Source: Bilabrum cf. latius (lineage: Eukaryota > Bigyra: Bicosoecida > Bigyra > Bicosoecida). Taken from it: 64,000 nucleotides of DNA. Positions within the stretch are counted from its first letter, which is position 1. Each line of letters opens with the position of its first letter. The DNA is taken from assembly GCA_965178125.1 (NCBI GenBank), contig OZ237736.1, positions 62,001 through 126,000 on the forward strand. Reading direction: 5' to 3'. This document shows positions 22,126 through 33,000 of the stretch, piece after piece. The position numbers and the translations under genes are program-made. The notes under the pieces are model-generated. The model did no database searches, had not been told where the DNA came from, and saw only the letters and a list, made by a program, of their open reading frames with translations.

Positions 22126-24012
22126 TCACATATTGAGCTACTTTCTAAGTTTCATAAGTTGAGCCTTAGTTAATTTCTTCCCTCCACTGGTCAAAAGACT
22201 TCCACCACTAGTTAAAAGACCTGCTCCAACACGTTCAGCTAAGTCATTCACTTCATCGGGTAAGTATTCACTTACTGCTTGTCTTGCTTTACGAAGAGCT
22301 GGTTTCACTTTATCAAATTTAGCTTTAGCTTTCTTTCCAAAGTCTACCACTTTACGTCCTAAGTCTTTAGCTTTGTTAAAGGCTCTCTTAAAGAATTGCA
22401 TCACTTTACGACGTCTTCCACCTAATACGTTCTTAGAGTAGTTCATATTAGAAAATGTATAATTAGAAGGTTTAGCCACTTTCTCAGGGTCAACAGAAGC
22501 ACTATCTTCACGCCATTCAATAGCGGCACCTCTAGTATTCACGATAATCTTGTCATAGGCACAGAATAATTGAGCTTTATATCCTTGAGACATAGCAGCG
22601 GTTGGGGGTTCGTCATAGGCTACTTGAACACGAATACTAATAGGGTCAGCACTGTTGCTTTGAATAGTTTCAGGAGTATTTAAATCACTAAGTCTAAATA
22701 AGAGCCAGCCATTAGATCCGTATACTTTAGAAGCACCTCCTACAGTTACATCTAAGTTAGTAAAAGAAGCATACTCACTATTTGATCCATTTCTTTCACT
22801 AAGTCTAAAGATATCGTCTTGTGTAAGTTCTCCTAAAATAGAACCCTAAGACCTAAGTTGTACTTTAATATTGTTAATGGCAAGTGTTCTATGAGGTGTA
22901 CCACTAGCTTCTCCATATTGAGAATCAACTAAGCACACAGCAAACCAAGAAGGGCAAGTCTAAAGTTGATAATTATTAAAAGTATGGACACCTTTAGTAG
23001 TGATAGGATTATCAAGTTTAGGCTCTTCATGTAGTTCAAAGTCAACAGAGTTGTAGAATATTTGTTTAGGTACTTTCTTCAAGAAGTTAAGATGAGTATT
23101 ATAAGTAAAGACATCAAAATGGATCTAGCAATCGGATAAAGCAAAAGCATAGTCTCCATTCCAATCACTTGAAGTATTAAACATCTTATCAATTAAGTTA
23201 TTTCTCATTTGTAAATTAACATTTAATTGTGGATGATCAACAAAAGGTCTAGCATTACCACCCATCATATATTGGAAAGGACGTGCAAGAAGTGCTTCAG
23301 AGATTTCAATATGTAATTTGACATAGTCTTGAGTTGGTGTTACATTATTATTAGGTATTGGAGTATTAGCATCCACTTTTTCAAGTGTTGCGCGGTAATT
23401 CTTACCAGGACCGCGAGCTTCCATAATACTATCATCATTTACACCCCATTGAAGGACAGACTTAGCAAGACCATTTGCGGCAGTATTAAATTCCCAAGTG
23501 TTATCAGCCTAAAAGACAGGACTTATTTGTGCTAGAGTGGCACGGTCAAGACTTCTAGCTATTAAATTGACTAATTGATAAGGTGATGAACTACGAGATA
23601 AGTCTCCCATTTTAACTGTGGAACTTGTGATCATTGAATTTACCATAAATGTAGAAGGGGCTACCTTATTGACGATATCAGTTTGAGCTACTGCTCCATT
23701 GTTCTAACTATCATAGATGTATACGTCAAATGAAACTCTTAGACGGGGATTACTGTCAGTCATTCCTTGATTTGATGGCACTACGAAAGTATAATTACTT
23801 CTAAATGCATTAGTTGCGCTAGAGTTACCACCATCTGGTTCGTAGTGGTTTTGAAACTTGGAAGAGTATCCAAGGGTAGTTCCGAGAGTAATAGCTTGAC
23901 TATCACCCACAAAGTTGAGTTTTTCGTCAGCTATTTGAGTTACTGGTAGTTCTGAGACGTCATCTACGACTTTGCTTTGTGCTGCTACAGGTACATTATC
24001 CATATCAGACAT
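22126..24012 (-). CDS. MCP: Major capsid protein, element A
   Basis: 628 residues, starting MSDMDNVPVAAQSKVVDD and ending at TGA. It is the first gene after mCP in the ATPase-PRO-mCP-MCP cluster, and its length fits virophage MCPs (about 600 residues, double jelly roll). The C-terminal tail is very basic and amphipathic (KVMQFFKRAFNKAKDLGRKV) and follows the motif NVLGG-RRR near 22406-22433. The element B protein has NVMGG-KGRF at the matching place. Virophage MCP tails are known to be removed by the element's protease, so this is the likely cut site. Several TAGs are read as Gln, including 22138 three codons before the end. The MCP assignment rests on position, length and tail, not on a recognised fold motif. 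Confidence 0.75.
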
Positions 24013-24054
24013 TATAAATATATTAAGACTAAAGATATTTATTTATTTTTAACT

Positions 24055-24981
24055 TTAAGTTATTAACTTTTTACTTTTAAATAGAGCTTTTATATTAAGT
24101 CCTTGTCCAAAAGTAAAGGGTATTTCGTATAAGTTTCCAAAAGTATCTCTAAAATACGGTACTATACTATAACTATTAAATGCTGATCTATAGAACTATT
24201 GCCATCTATGATTTCCTCCACTACTAAAGTTTATTTTAATAAAACTTGTTCCTGTTGTATTGTCTATCTTGAAATCACTTAAGATATTTTCACTTTGTAT
24301 CTCTGTACTAGATGTACTTTTATATGATGGTGTAAATTCTGGAAGTATTGGAAGAGATGGACTAATAATTTGAATATACTCCATAGTAGGAAACTAATCT
24401 AAGGTAGAAGCACTCTATTCATTGTATCCATCTAAAAGATTTATATAAGTATCACTTTTAATGTCTTTACCTTCATCATCATATTCAAATGTCTCAAATA
24501 TAGAGAATAAAGGAAAGTTAAAACTTAAAGTCCACGCACTTGTAAAAGCCGCTAAACGGGTGAAACTAAAAGTTTTAGTCTTACCGTGATATTCAAATAC
24601 TATACTATCAGTTGGAATACTAGCATCTCCACATAAATCACTAAGAGTATTATTAAATTCATTAGATAAGGTCTTAAGACTATAATATAACGACTTGGTT
24701 AAGACAATATTACGAGTGTAAGTAGTTCCATCACTCTTCTTCACAAACGACATCTTATAAATTGACTAATTATCGCTATTCTTTACTTCTTTACTTGCTA
24801 CAAATAAAGGAATACGACATTTAAGAGTCCATCGGTCAAGTGATAATAAGTAGTTTTGTGAATTTGTCAAGATATTACCTTGACGCTGTTCATGTATTGA
24901 TACTGGTCTATTAGTATTAATAGATGTTATAGTATCCTATGAGTTAATATAAAAGATATCTGGTTCTTGAATCTCTACCAT
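24055..24981 (-). CDS. mCP: Penton-like minor capsid protein, element A
   Basis: 308 residues, starting MVEIQEPDIFYINSQDTI and ending at TAA. It lies between MCP and protease, the place of the single jelly-roll penton protein in mavirus-type modules, and its length fits. It shares with the element B homologue (50895-51848) the pattern NYLLSLDRWTLKCRIPLF / NYLTAVEEMDLNKFMLPVF near the N-terminus. TAGs at the positions after INS and DN are Gln. An HR-A hairpin copy lies just upstream. Assignment is mainly by context. Confidence 0.6.
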
Positions 24982-25016
24982 TCTATAACATTTATCAAGA
25001 AAATAAGTCTTGTCTA

Positions 25017-25097
25017 ATGCCCCAAATTGCGGTAATATTATAGCTATTTAAGATATATTTCCGCAATTCTGGGCGCGTACCCGTATTGACTTTTTAA
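25017..25097 (+). repeat. HR-A hairpin repeat, copy 9
   Basis: Full hairpin with the CCCCAAATTGCGG arm and CGTACCCGTATTGA tail, upstream of the minor capsid gene. Confidence 0.85.
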
Positions 25098-25186
25098 AAA
25101 AGTTTTTATTAATTATTTGACTCATTGAAAAAATCCAATATTCCGAAATTTTAAAAATTTAGTATCTTAAGATATAGTATAATACC

Positions 25187-25266
25187 AGCGCCCCAAATTG
25201 CGATAATATATTAGGATATTAAGATATATTTCCGCAATTCTGGGCGCTTACCCGTATTCATTTTTA
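25187..25266 (+). repeat. HR-A hairpin repeat, copy 10
   Basis: Loop of the TTAGGATATTAAG type. It and its flanks (about 25135-25310) are a near-identical inverted copy of 30825-30990. Confidence 0.85.
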
Positions 25267-25341
25267 TATTTTAGTCTTTTTAATATGGCCACCTTATAGA
25301 TATCAATTTTCAATATCTAAAAATTTATGGTATATGTCATA

Positions 25342-25890
25342 TTAACTAATTATCAAAGTAATAAGTTCATCATTATCTAGTCCTCCTCCATACTTTTTAA
25401 AAGCCTTCTTTAATTGACTATTAAACTAATCATTCGTTAAATTATGAAAGAGAAGTCTGAGCACACTCCACCGACCGCATGTGGCAGAGTTATTTGATAT
25501 TAATTGATTCTTTTGATTTGAATAGTCAACATTAATACCAGCATCTAATACGTGATCTATTAGAAGACTACTTCTATCATATAGCTTCTATGGGTCTATG
25601 ACTCCTCCTACGACTGGAATATGAGTATCAGGTAATTGACCATAACTATCCCAAAAATAAAGAGTATTCTTTGATTTATTAAATATGACCGCAGTATAAT
25701 GACCGCTCATTGTTGCTCCTTCTACTAAGTTAGGATAATAAAGGACAAATAAAGGATTTTCATCTAGAAATTGTCTGATGTTATTAGTATCACTTATTTC
25801 TTCATACATTATAACTGGTATATGCTACTTTGTAAATGTAAAGTATAGTCTTTGTACCTCTTCAGGACTTAATGCAGTGGTTATATCCAT
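25342..25890 (-). CDS. PRO: Ulp1/adenain-like maturation cysteine protease, element A
   Basis: 182 residues. The catalytic triad of the C48/C5-like fold is visible in order: His in SGHYTAVIF, Asp in LYFWDSYGQLP, and Cys in SATCGRWSVLRLLF. The element B protein has GHYCALT, FFDSYGEKP and SATCGRWALLR in the same order. In virophages this enzyme processes capsid proteins, and likely GG cleavage sites are visible in the MCP and basic proteins. The start at 25890 (MDITTALSPEEVQRLY) is preferred over the ATG at 25809 because the element B protein also has an LSPxExQ stretch there; it requires a TAG read as Gln. Stop TAA. Confidence 0.88.
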
Positions 25891-25909
25891 ATACTTAATA
25901 CTAAGAAAA

Positions 25910-26977
25910 TTAATATACGAACATCTATTTAGGACAAGTGATAAAATTATAAGTCTTATTAATACATAGCCATCTATTACCTTCTCCAAACAATTTATAA
26001 ACACGATTTATAAGACTTGCATCAAATCCTAAATATGCTTTCATTAAATATTTGCTAAATTTCCATAGATTTCTCTTAAATAAAATAATATTATGACTTT
26101 CCATGACTATTGACCTAGTATTCGCATAATCATTCGTTAAATGACTTATAACTATCATATTTGTTGAGCTATGTCTTCCAACTTCACCTATACGCTTAAT
26201 TAAGAATAACGCTCTCTACTTTTTATCACCGTTTAAGGCTTCATAATCATCAAATACCACCACAGAAGGACCCTATTTTGCCCATTCTTCATACAATGGA
26301 GTAGTGGTAAATGATGCCTTTGTCTTGTCTTTACTTGTTGGTTTCATTCTTTCTATCTCTATCTCTCTTTTAATTAATTCATGAGGTTCTAATGACTTCT
26401 TTTCCTACCTAAAGAATATCTTTTCTTCTTTGTATTTCCTCATTAAGTCATCATAACTATCGTTTCTATCTACTGCTACTAATTTATCAATATCAATAAA
26501 ATTACCATATTTTAAATAAGTTGGATTTGTTTCCTGTACTGGTGTAATGACTAAAACCCTCTTCTTTGGAATGAACATATGATAATACTTGAGTAAAGAC
26601 TTAGCAATATAAGACTTACCAGCACCAGCCTAACCACTTAAATAGTGTATTTGTCTTTTGGTCTCATCATCAAAGAATGGGACTATTTCAAACTAACTCT
26701 TATCATCTATTCTTAACTCGTTAGTCTTTCTAACTAGTTTTTTATTTCCATTCACTAGCTTACACATCTCTTCACGTAATGCTTTTTTATTCTTCTCATA
26801 TTTAATTGCTCTCTTTCCATAATACTCTTCAAGTAAATCATCACTTATATCTTCTGGAGTTATGACTTTTTCCCCTACATCTTCACTAAAAAAGACGCTT
26901 TTGTTCCTCTTCTTGTGCTTGTATTCTCTTAAAGCAACTAAATGACTATTTGGTATTTCATCGTATGATAATGACAT
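25910..26977 (-). CDS. ATPase: Genome-packaging ATPase (FtsK/HerA, A32-like), element A
   Basis: 355 residues. Walker A is LSGQAGAGKSYIAKSLL (near 26600), followed by VLVITPVQETNP, Walker B in PSVVVFDDYEAL, and the sensor-like stretch GEVGRHSSTNMIVISH. This is the pattern of A32-type packaging ATPases of virophages and other PRD1/adenovirus-lineage viruses, which pump DNA into capsids. The N-terminus MSLSYDEIPNSHLVALREYK matches the element B homologue (LQYTENSHIVAIQKYK). TAGs near 26690, 26630 and at 25925 are Gln; the stop is TAA at 25910. Only 19 bp separate it from the protease gene. Confidence 0.88.
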
Positions 26978-27122
26978 TATATACTATATGTTAATATTTA
27001 TTATTTTTCTAATAATTAGTGGGTTCAAAAGGTATATTGTGAGAAGTAGCCATTTCAAATATTCATTTTAGAGTGCACAGTCTTAAGAATATGATTAAAA
27101 TATCATATAAATATATAGAATT

Positions 27123-27644
27123 ATGGATCACAAACTTCTAATTTCAAAAAGATATATTAAATCATTTTATAAGTACTCATGTAAAGTTAATTAGTACTAT
27201 AAGAAAGCAGAAGAGTAGCGTAATATGATGACAACTGATAGAGTAGATTGCTATACTAATTATATAACTTGTCTTCTAATTGCTCGTAAGTATAGAGAAT
27301 GTATTATCAATTGCAGTAAAAAGTACTATTATGATATGGACTTTACGTTAAATGATAACGGATATGTATCGTCTTCTTTTGATCACTTAAAAACATTCAA
27401 CTTTGACTATGCTAATTCAATGAAAATAAATGAATGTATAGAACAATTTAAACAATCCGTTGAGTGGGAAAGGTTATTTAAAAAAGACTTTTTTCAAATG
27501 TAGTTAATTTATGAATATCTAAAATTTTTCAGACTTAAGTGCTATTTACATGACATACGACCAGATAATCCCCTCCATCCGACAGAAAAAGTTAATAAAC
27601 TTAACGAAGAAGACATTGACGAGCTATTTTATAGTGACTGGTGA
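27123..27644 (+). CDS. Hypothetical protein, element A only
   Basis: 173 residues, starting MDHKLLISKRYIKSFYKY and ending at TGA after YSDW. Lys-, Tyr- and Cys-containing, mostly helical. Three TAGs are read as Gln. It sits between the divergent ATPase and convergent nucleotidyltransferase genes. I find no counterpart at this place in element B and no recognised domain. Confidence 0.6.
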
Positions 27645-27646
27645 GA

Positions 27647-27716
27647 CGACCGCCCCAAATTGCGGTAATATTATAGCTATTTAAGATATATTTCTGCAAT
27701 TCTGGGCGCGTAGGCT
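27647..27716 (+). repeat. HR-A hairpin repeat, copy 11
   Basis: Begins two bases after the TGA of the preceding gene. Tail altered to CGTAGGCTG. The position suits a terminator. Confidence 0.85.
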
Positions 27717-27769
27717 GTTAGAGGTTTTACATTTTCGGGTCAATCTAATGAAAATCTCACAATATAGGG

Positions 27770-27842
27770 CGCCCCAAATTGCGGAAATATATAAGTATCA
27801 AGAAAATTATGTCTGCAATTCTGGGCGTTTAGGTGTATTCAA
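27770..27842 (+). repeat. HR-A hairpin repeat, copy 12
   Basis: Divergent loop AAGTATCAAGAAAATTAT as in copy 5. Its right end overlaps the stop codon of the minus-strand gene ending at 27839, so two hairpins sit between convergent genes. Confidence 0.85.
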
Positions 27843-28657
27843 TTATGTGAAACTAATTTAACGACCCTTTTATTGAGCTAGTCTTCTAAATATTTAATTA
27901 TAATACTTACATCTTTACTATTGAACGTATTAAAGTATTGATATACTGGTTTAATAAGTCCTAATTTACGTACATCATTCTTAAGTCTATCAATAACTCT
28001 ATTTTTTAATTTAAATGGAACTGTTGGAAGTAATAAACTTTTTAATCTTGTAATAGTCAAGTAAAGAAAGCCTACATCGGGATTCTTTATAAGTTGTTCA
28101 ATCTCTTCCTGCTTCTTCTTTTGACCTAATTCGTCGTAAATTACATCTAGTCTTTTTAATATCTTGAAATATTTTCGTTCTTTTTGTAAGTCTTTTATGT
28201 CATCTATCATCCTATCAGCTACTTGTTGAGGCTTCATTTTCAATATCTTACCTCCAATATCATATAATATGCTAACCTCTTCAATATATCCAGTATAGAC
28301 CCAACTTTCAACGAATATCATAGGATTATTCTACTATTTTAAAGATTTTAATATTTTAGGTCTATTAGTATCAAGAAATGTATCTAAAGAGACGCCATTA
28401 TCATCATATTCAACGTTATAAATATGTATTAATCTACTCCCTCTTAAGGTCTTTAATTCATTTATAACACTATTGACATCAGACAATTTAACGGGAGAGT
28501 ATAGGTCTATGTCTCCAGCCCAAAGTGAAAGCATATTATGAGTAAATGAATATGAACCATTTAAATAAATATCACTTCTATTTATTTTAAAAGACTTGAA
28601 TATCTTATTATCAAATCGTGAATAATACTTTAGCTACTACTTTGTTAATTTAACCAT
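27839..28657 (-). CDS. Nucleotidyltransferase-fold-like protein, element A
   Basis: 272 residues. The N-terminal part has IYLNGSYSFTHNMLSLWAG, then DIDLYSPV, the hG-S-x(10-13)-D-x-D pattern of pol-beta-type nucleotidyltransferases. The element B homologue has LFLNGSYAIPYYSLFASDID, also followed by LY. A third acidic position lies in IFVESWVY here and YLKIDFWAF in B. The rest is helical (YFKILKRLDVIYDELG). Substrate unknown: nucleotide addition to RNA, protein or DNA ends are all possible. It immediately follows the packaging module in both elements, so it is probably a core gene of this lineage. Two TAGs are read as Gln; stop TGA. Confidence 0.6.
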
Positions 28658-28691
28658 ATATTAATAAGAAATATTATAGTTCTTTATTATA

Positions 28692-29135
28692 ATGGACGAT
28701 TTCATAAGACAAAGACTATAGCAACTAGGTAAATCACCCTCTAATGCCAAAGTCAACAATTTAAAAGACGAATTTAAGCAAAAACTACTTGAATTATTTG
28801 AAGACTATCAAATGAATGGTGTTCAAGGTGGTTCAAAAGTTGGACGTTTTTTTAAAAAAGTAGGTAGAAAATTCAAGAAAGTAGGGCGAACAATTAAAAA
28901 AGGTATTAAAAGTAACGTAGGAAAGGCAATACGAACAGGTCTTAAGTTTGTAGCCCCTGAAGTTGGTATCCCTCTTGATGCTGCACTTAAGACTGTAGGA
29001 CTTGGAAAGGCTAAGCGTAAGAGGAAACCTAATCCAAAAGCTAAAGCAAGAGGTAAATTAGTGAGTGCGGTAATGAAGAAGTATGGCGTAAGTCTAGGAG
29101 AAGCAAGTAAAATATTAAAAGAAAATGGTATGTAA
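28692..29135 (+). CDS. Basic core/amphipathic protein, element A
   Basis: 147 residues. After a helical N-terminus comes GVQGG-SKVGRFFKKVGRK, a highly Lys/Arg-rich amphipathic region, and a C-terminus KKYGVSLGEASKILKENGM. The QGG-S junction resembles the likely protease sites in the MCP. The element B counterpart (54805) occupies the same place and ends similarly (CRQKGMTMKASNSFIKKH). A DNA-condensing or membrane-active virion protein is a reasonable guess. One TAG is read as Gln; stop TAA. Confidence 0.65.
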
Positions 29136-29174
29136 ATTTAATAATATTATCTATTATCATAATATAATTATACG

Positions 29175-30788
29175 ATGTCTAAAAAAAGAACAGCAGTATT
29201 GGAAGACTTACTCGATGGACTTGTGGAAAGTAGAGCCCCTACAAGTCAAGCAAGACGAAAGGTAAGAAACGAAGAGAGAGCCATAAGAGCAGCTATAGGA
29301 GAAGCTAAACGAAAACAAAAGATTCAATTAGAAGAGGACTTTATGCCATTAGAAGAAAAGAGAAAATTAAAAAGAATAGCAAATCTTATGAAAAGGACTT
29401 TAAAAAGAGTTAAAGAGAATAGCAAGAAAGGTAAAAAGTATAAAGTAGCTGATATTGATCAAGTTGTAAGACTAGCCAAAGATAATGAACTACTTGATGA
29501 AGATGCTGAAGCTATTGCTAAGATGATATAGAATATTCCATATATGAGCTCATCTAATACACTATTTCAAAAAGGTAAAGCTGAGTCAAAACTTAACGAC
29601 GCATTAAATAACTTATTTATTGAAGCGGAAGAAATTGATAATTTACCTAAAGATATAGAAGACCTAGAAGGTGACTTAAGCAAAGAGTAGCTCCAACAAC
29701 TTCTTATTGATAATAATGTTAAACCTGAAACAATTGAAGGTATGAGTAAGCAGAGATTAAATGACCTAGCTACACGTATTCTTTTAATTAAAAGAAGACA
29801 AAATGAAAAAGGTAACCCAAGTAAAACATTTGAAAGAATTGAGGATGATTTTGACAAGCTAACTAGTCTAAGAAGACTTAATTTAAACAGGCAAGTATAT
29901 GATTTTGATGAAAGAAGGATGCTAGCCCGACGTAATGCACTTAGAAAGATTGCCCAAACAAAAGGTAATACAAGTGCTCTTGAAATGATAAACAAACTGA
30001 CTAAATTACTTGGACCGACTTATCAAGGTAAAGCGTTGTCGACTATGGATTACCATACTGAACTTAAACCACTATTTAATGAAATTAAGTCTGGACGATA
30101 TACTGACTTAAGCGCAGATGATAGAGCGAAAGGGATTACTAGAATGGGTAAAGAGTTTGTTGAAAATGAAAAGAAGGTTAAAAGTATGGCCGATAATTCA
30201 TCACGACGAAGAGCTTTTGGATAGTTAAGAGATTTTACAAGTGCTCAAAAAGCTGAAAGAGAAGAAAAGTTGAAACAAAGACGTGAAAGACAAGACTCAT
30301 AGATGGCACAATTGATGGCAGCACAAAGAAGCAGAAAAATGACGCAAAGACGCAAAAGATCTAAAAGTATAACAGAGAAAGCACCTCAACAGAAGACTCC
30401 TTCATCACCTGCTGGTGTACTAATGACGAATAGACAAAGAGATCCAGACTTACGAAGACAGGCCGCTTTAAGTGGTCTATCTAATGAAGCTGCTGAATAG
30501 ATTGCAAGAGGTAATGAACCTATAGATGATGAAACAGAAGGGACATTATTAGAACAAAGACCAGATGGTGAATTTGTAGCAAACGATGCAGGTGAAGATC
30601 TTGGTAAAGGTCAAGAAGCAAGAGCAAGAGCAGCACGAGCAGCACAAGAACGGGAAGAACAAGAACAAGAAGCACAAGGTCAATCATCTAGTGGAGCAAG
30701 TGAAAGTAAGACTGGTGAAGGTTCAGGTCTAAATAAGAGACTTGATACTCTAATATCTTGGTTGGATAATAGGTTAAGAAGTCTTTAA
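29175..30788 (+). CDS. Gln/Lys-rich coiled-coil protein, element A
   Basis: 537 residues, strongly charged and helical, with Gln/Arg/Glu-rich repeats toward the C-terminus (RARAARAAQEREEQEQEA) and an ending ISWLDNRLRSL. TAG codons at 29529, 29688, 30222, 30300 and 30498 are Gln. The element B counterpart (55272) has the same position and character with a longer proline- and glutamine-rich part. The conserved slot after the basic protein suggests a structural or scaffold role. No domain recognised. Confidence 0.65.
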
Positions 30789-30824
30789 ATGGTATATACT
30801 ATAATATTTTAATTTAAAAATATT

Positions 30825-30990
30825 ACATTGTAAGAGGTGGCTATATTAAAAATGACTAAATTATAAAAATCAATACGCCTACGCGCCCAGAATTGCAGAA
30901 ATATATCTTAATATCCTAATATATTATCGCAATTTGGGGCGCTGGTATTATACTATATCTTAAGATACTAAATTTTTAAAATCTCGTAAT
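30825..30990 (-). repeat. Extended inverted duplicate of 25135-25310
   Basis: The HR-A copy and about 45 bp on each side match 25135-25310 in inverted orientation with few differences: ATACCAGCGCCCC on one side, TTTAGTCNTTTTTAATATNG on the other. Together they bracket a 5.5-kb segment from the protease to the Gln-rich gene. Confidence 0.7.
30871..30945 (-). repeat. HR-A hairpin repeat, copy 13 (inverted)
   Basis: First copy in the opposite orientation. From here to the right end all copies point the other way. It lies upstream of the fibre-like gene. Confidence 0.85.
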
Positions 30991-31031
30991 TTAAAAAAAA
31001 AATATCTAGTCTAGCTAATATATTATAAGTA

Positions 31032-31754
31032 ATGGCAGGAATATACAATCTCTTAAACAAAAATGAATATGAATTAAAGAGTAAGTCTATTGAAGTAGAA
31101 TCAATTAAAGCAGAAGGCTTTGATGGAGCCGCTAACTTTGGACTTAACTTCAATGGTCAATCACTACCCTATATTATGAGTGGTACTAATGAAGATGCTA
31201 AGTCTTTCACATGGAGAATAGGTAAAAACTCAGCATCAGCAGGTGCATCTATCTCAATTAATGTCGCAGGTGATGGAACTCAAACCAGTACTATGACAGC
31301 AACCAACTTCTTATCATTTACCGGTACACATGTTGCATCTTGTAGTGATGTTGCTTCTAGTTTACCAGCTGGTATTGGGTCAGTGGTTACTCTTGATAGT
31401 GTAGTTAATAAAGGACCCACAACTAATGAATATGTCGTAAGTCAAGCATCTCAACATTCACCACCTTTTGGAGTATATGTAGGAGAACACCATGATGATG
31501 GTAAAGTACTTGTAGCATCTTTAGGTGATGGAGCTGTGAAAGTAAATAAAAATGGAGGAGATGTAAGTGCGGGTGACTACTTAATAAATAGCTCTGATAG
31601 TGGATATGTCTACGCGCCTAATCCTCAACCAGTCTCTGTTGATTAGACTATTGTAGCAAAAGCTCTAGTAGATGAAGACTTTTCAAGTGGTACTTCTACT
31701 GATGCTAATGGAGTAGAATATAAAGTCGTACCTTGTATTTTCTTAACAGGATAA
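31032..31754 (+). CDS. Fibre- or tail-spike-like protein, element A
   Basis: 240 residues, rich in Gly, Ser, Thr and Asn with beta-type periodicity (GFDGAANFGLNFNGQSLPYI, NSASAGASISINVAGDGTQT). The Gly-rich C-terminal domain contains KVNKNGGDVSAGDYLIN and KALVDEDF. This composition and layout recall trimeric fibre and phage-tail head domains. The element B protein at 43367-43888 has a similar N-terminal pattern (ALRFGANTASAGLVMSF) but lies elsewhere. Probable receptor-binding or decoration protein. One TAG is Gln; TAA stop. Confidence 0.55.
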
Positions 31755-31797
31755 TTGAGTTTAATTATAGAAATATCTTTTTTATTAATATAATAAA

Positions 31798-32436
31798 ATG
31801 GATGGAATCAGTTCAAGCAGTGTCGTTGTAGGAGGTTTAAGTGTCTTACTACCTCTAGCATACTCTGGTGGTATGTCTTGTTGGTAGTGGTTATGGGATA
31901 AACCTTTACATAAACGTAAAAAAATATGTATCTGTGTGCCTGAAGGTAGTGGTAAGTCTACCGCTTGTCAAATATTACGGTCTAGTTCTAAAGACTGTTT
32001 ACTTGTTGATTTAGATAGTACTCTAGGAGTATATGTCTAGGAGCCCGAACTACTTATGAAACTAGACGAATGTAAGTTAAAAAGTGATTGGGGTAATTAT
32101 AATATACTTAATAGAAAAGCCAGTAAAGAAGCCCTTCAATGGGTAAAAGATAACTGGTTGAATGAAGGTAGTGAGAAGAGAGTAATATTTTTTACTAAAG
32201 AGTTAAGTCTAGCTAATGAGTTATTTAAAAAAGAAAGTATAGTTGTATGTCTTCCATCTAATTCACTATTCTAGAAGACATTAAAGGATAAGAAAGTAGA
32301 TAAATAGAAGTCTATGTTAGAAGACCGTAACTCATATATCAAAGAATTGAACCCTTCTAGCTATTACATTTATAATACTTACGAATAGCTTCACGATAAA
32401 TTGAGGAATTGCCTCTAGTTAGGTTACCAAATTTAA
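31798..32436 (+). CDS. Membrane-anchored P-loop NTPase-like protein, element A
   Basis: 212 residues. The N-terminal hydrophobic stretch (VVVGGLSVLLPLAYSGGMSC) looks like a membrane segment. It is followed by a Walker A motif in ICICVPEGSGKSTACQIL and a Walker B-like DCLLVDLDSTLG. The element B homologue (57396-60026, interrupted) has CLVLPRKGGKSSLNKSL and ILLVDLDEVL. The C-terminal halves match through IVVCLPSNSLF / ICVAIPSDKLY and YYIYNTYEQL / YSVYNTFEGL. Could be a kinase-like or DNA-handling ATPase at a membrane. TAGs are read as Gln; TAA stop. Confidence 0.6.
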
Positions 32437-32440
32437 AAAG

Positions 32441-32512
32441 TCAATACACCTACGCGCCCAGAATTGCGAAAATATATCTTAAATAGCTATAATATATCCG
32501 CAATTTGGGGCG
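32441..32512 (-). repeat. HR-A hairpin repeat, copy 14 (inverted)
   Basis: Immediately follows the P-loop gene stop and precedes the promoter of the gene at 32571. Confidence 0.85.
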
Positions 32513-32536
32513 ATCAAATCCTAAGTTTAATTATTC

Positions 32537-32570
32537 CGCCAAAAAATATTTACTATATATATATATAGAT
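32537..32570 (+). promoter_or_regulatory. CGCCAAAA/TATATATA promoter, plus strand
   Basis: CGCCAAAAAATATTTAC, then TATATATATATAGAT, directly before the ATG at 32571. Same module as on the minus strand genes, showing it follows gene orientation. Confidence 0.6.
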
Positions 32571-32885
32571 ATGAACTTTAATAATATTTATAACATGAAA
32601 AGTTTGAACAATATATTAAAAAAGGTAAAGACAGCTTTTGATAAATTTTTTGATGGAAAGGACCTTCGTATTTGTGAAGTTGAAGAGCTAAAAGAAGTAG
32701 AAAAAGACTAGATTATTACCTACGAAGATATTAAGTCTATCCTAGGTCTTAAAATGGCTATGTTGCCTAAATATGAAGGAATGTTTTAGATGGCGCAAGA
32801 TTACAAAGATTTTCGTATTATTAATGGCTTACTTGATTTAGAAATTATGAATGAGTTAAAACGTGTGGAAAAATCAACACGGTGA
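32571..32885 (+). CDS. Hypothetical protein, element A
   Basis: 104 residues, starting MNFNNIYNMKSLNNILKK and ending at TGA after KSTR. Charged and helical. Two TAGs (32709, 32788) are Gln. It follows the P-loop gene, as the gene at 61734 in element B follows the same block at a distance, but I cannot show homology. No domain recognised. Confidence 0.6.
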
Positions 32886-32886
32886 G

Positions 32887-32946
32887 ACGCCCAGAATTGC
32901 GAAAATATATCTTAAATAGCTATAATATATCCGCAATTTGGGGCAC
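32887..32946 (-). repeat. HR-A hairpin repeat, copy 15 (inverted)
   Basis: Starts one base after the TGA at 32885 and lacks the tail. It separates two convergent genes, a terminator-like position. Confidence 0.85.
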
Positions 32947-33000
32947 TCGAAATATCTAACCTGTCAATTTGTATTTTTATAATTAAAATACATACTGATA

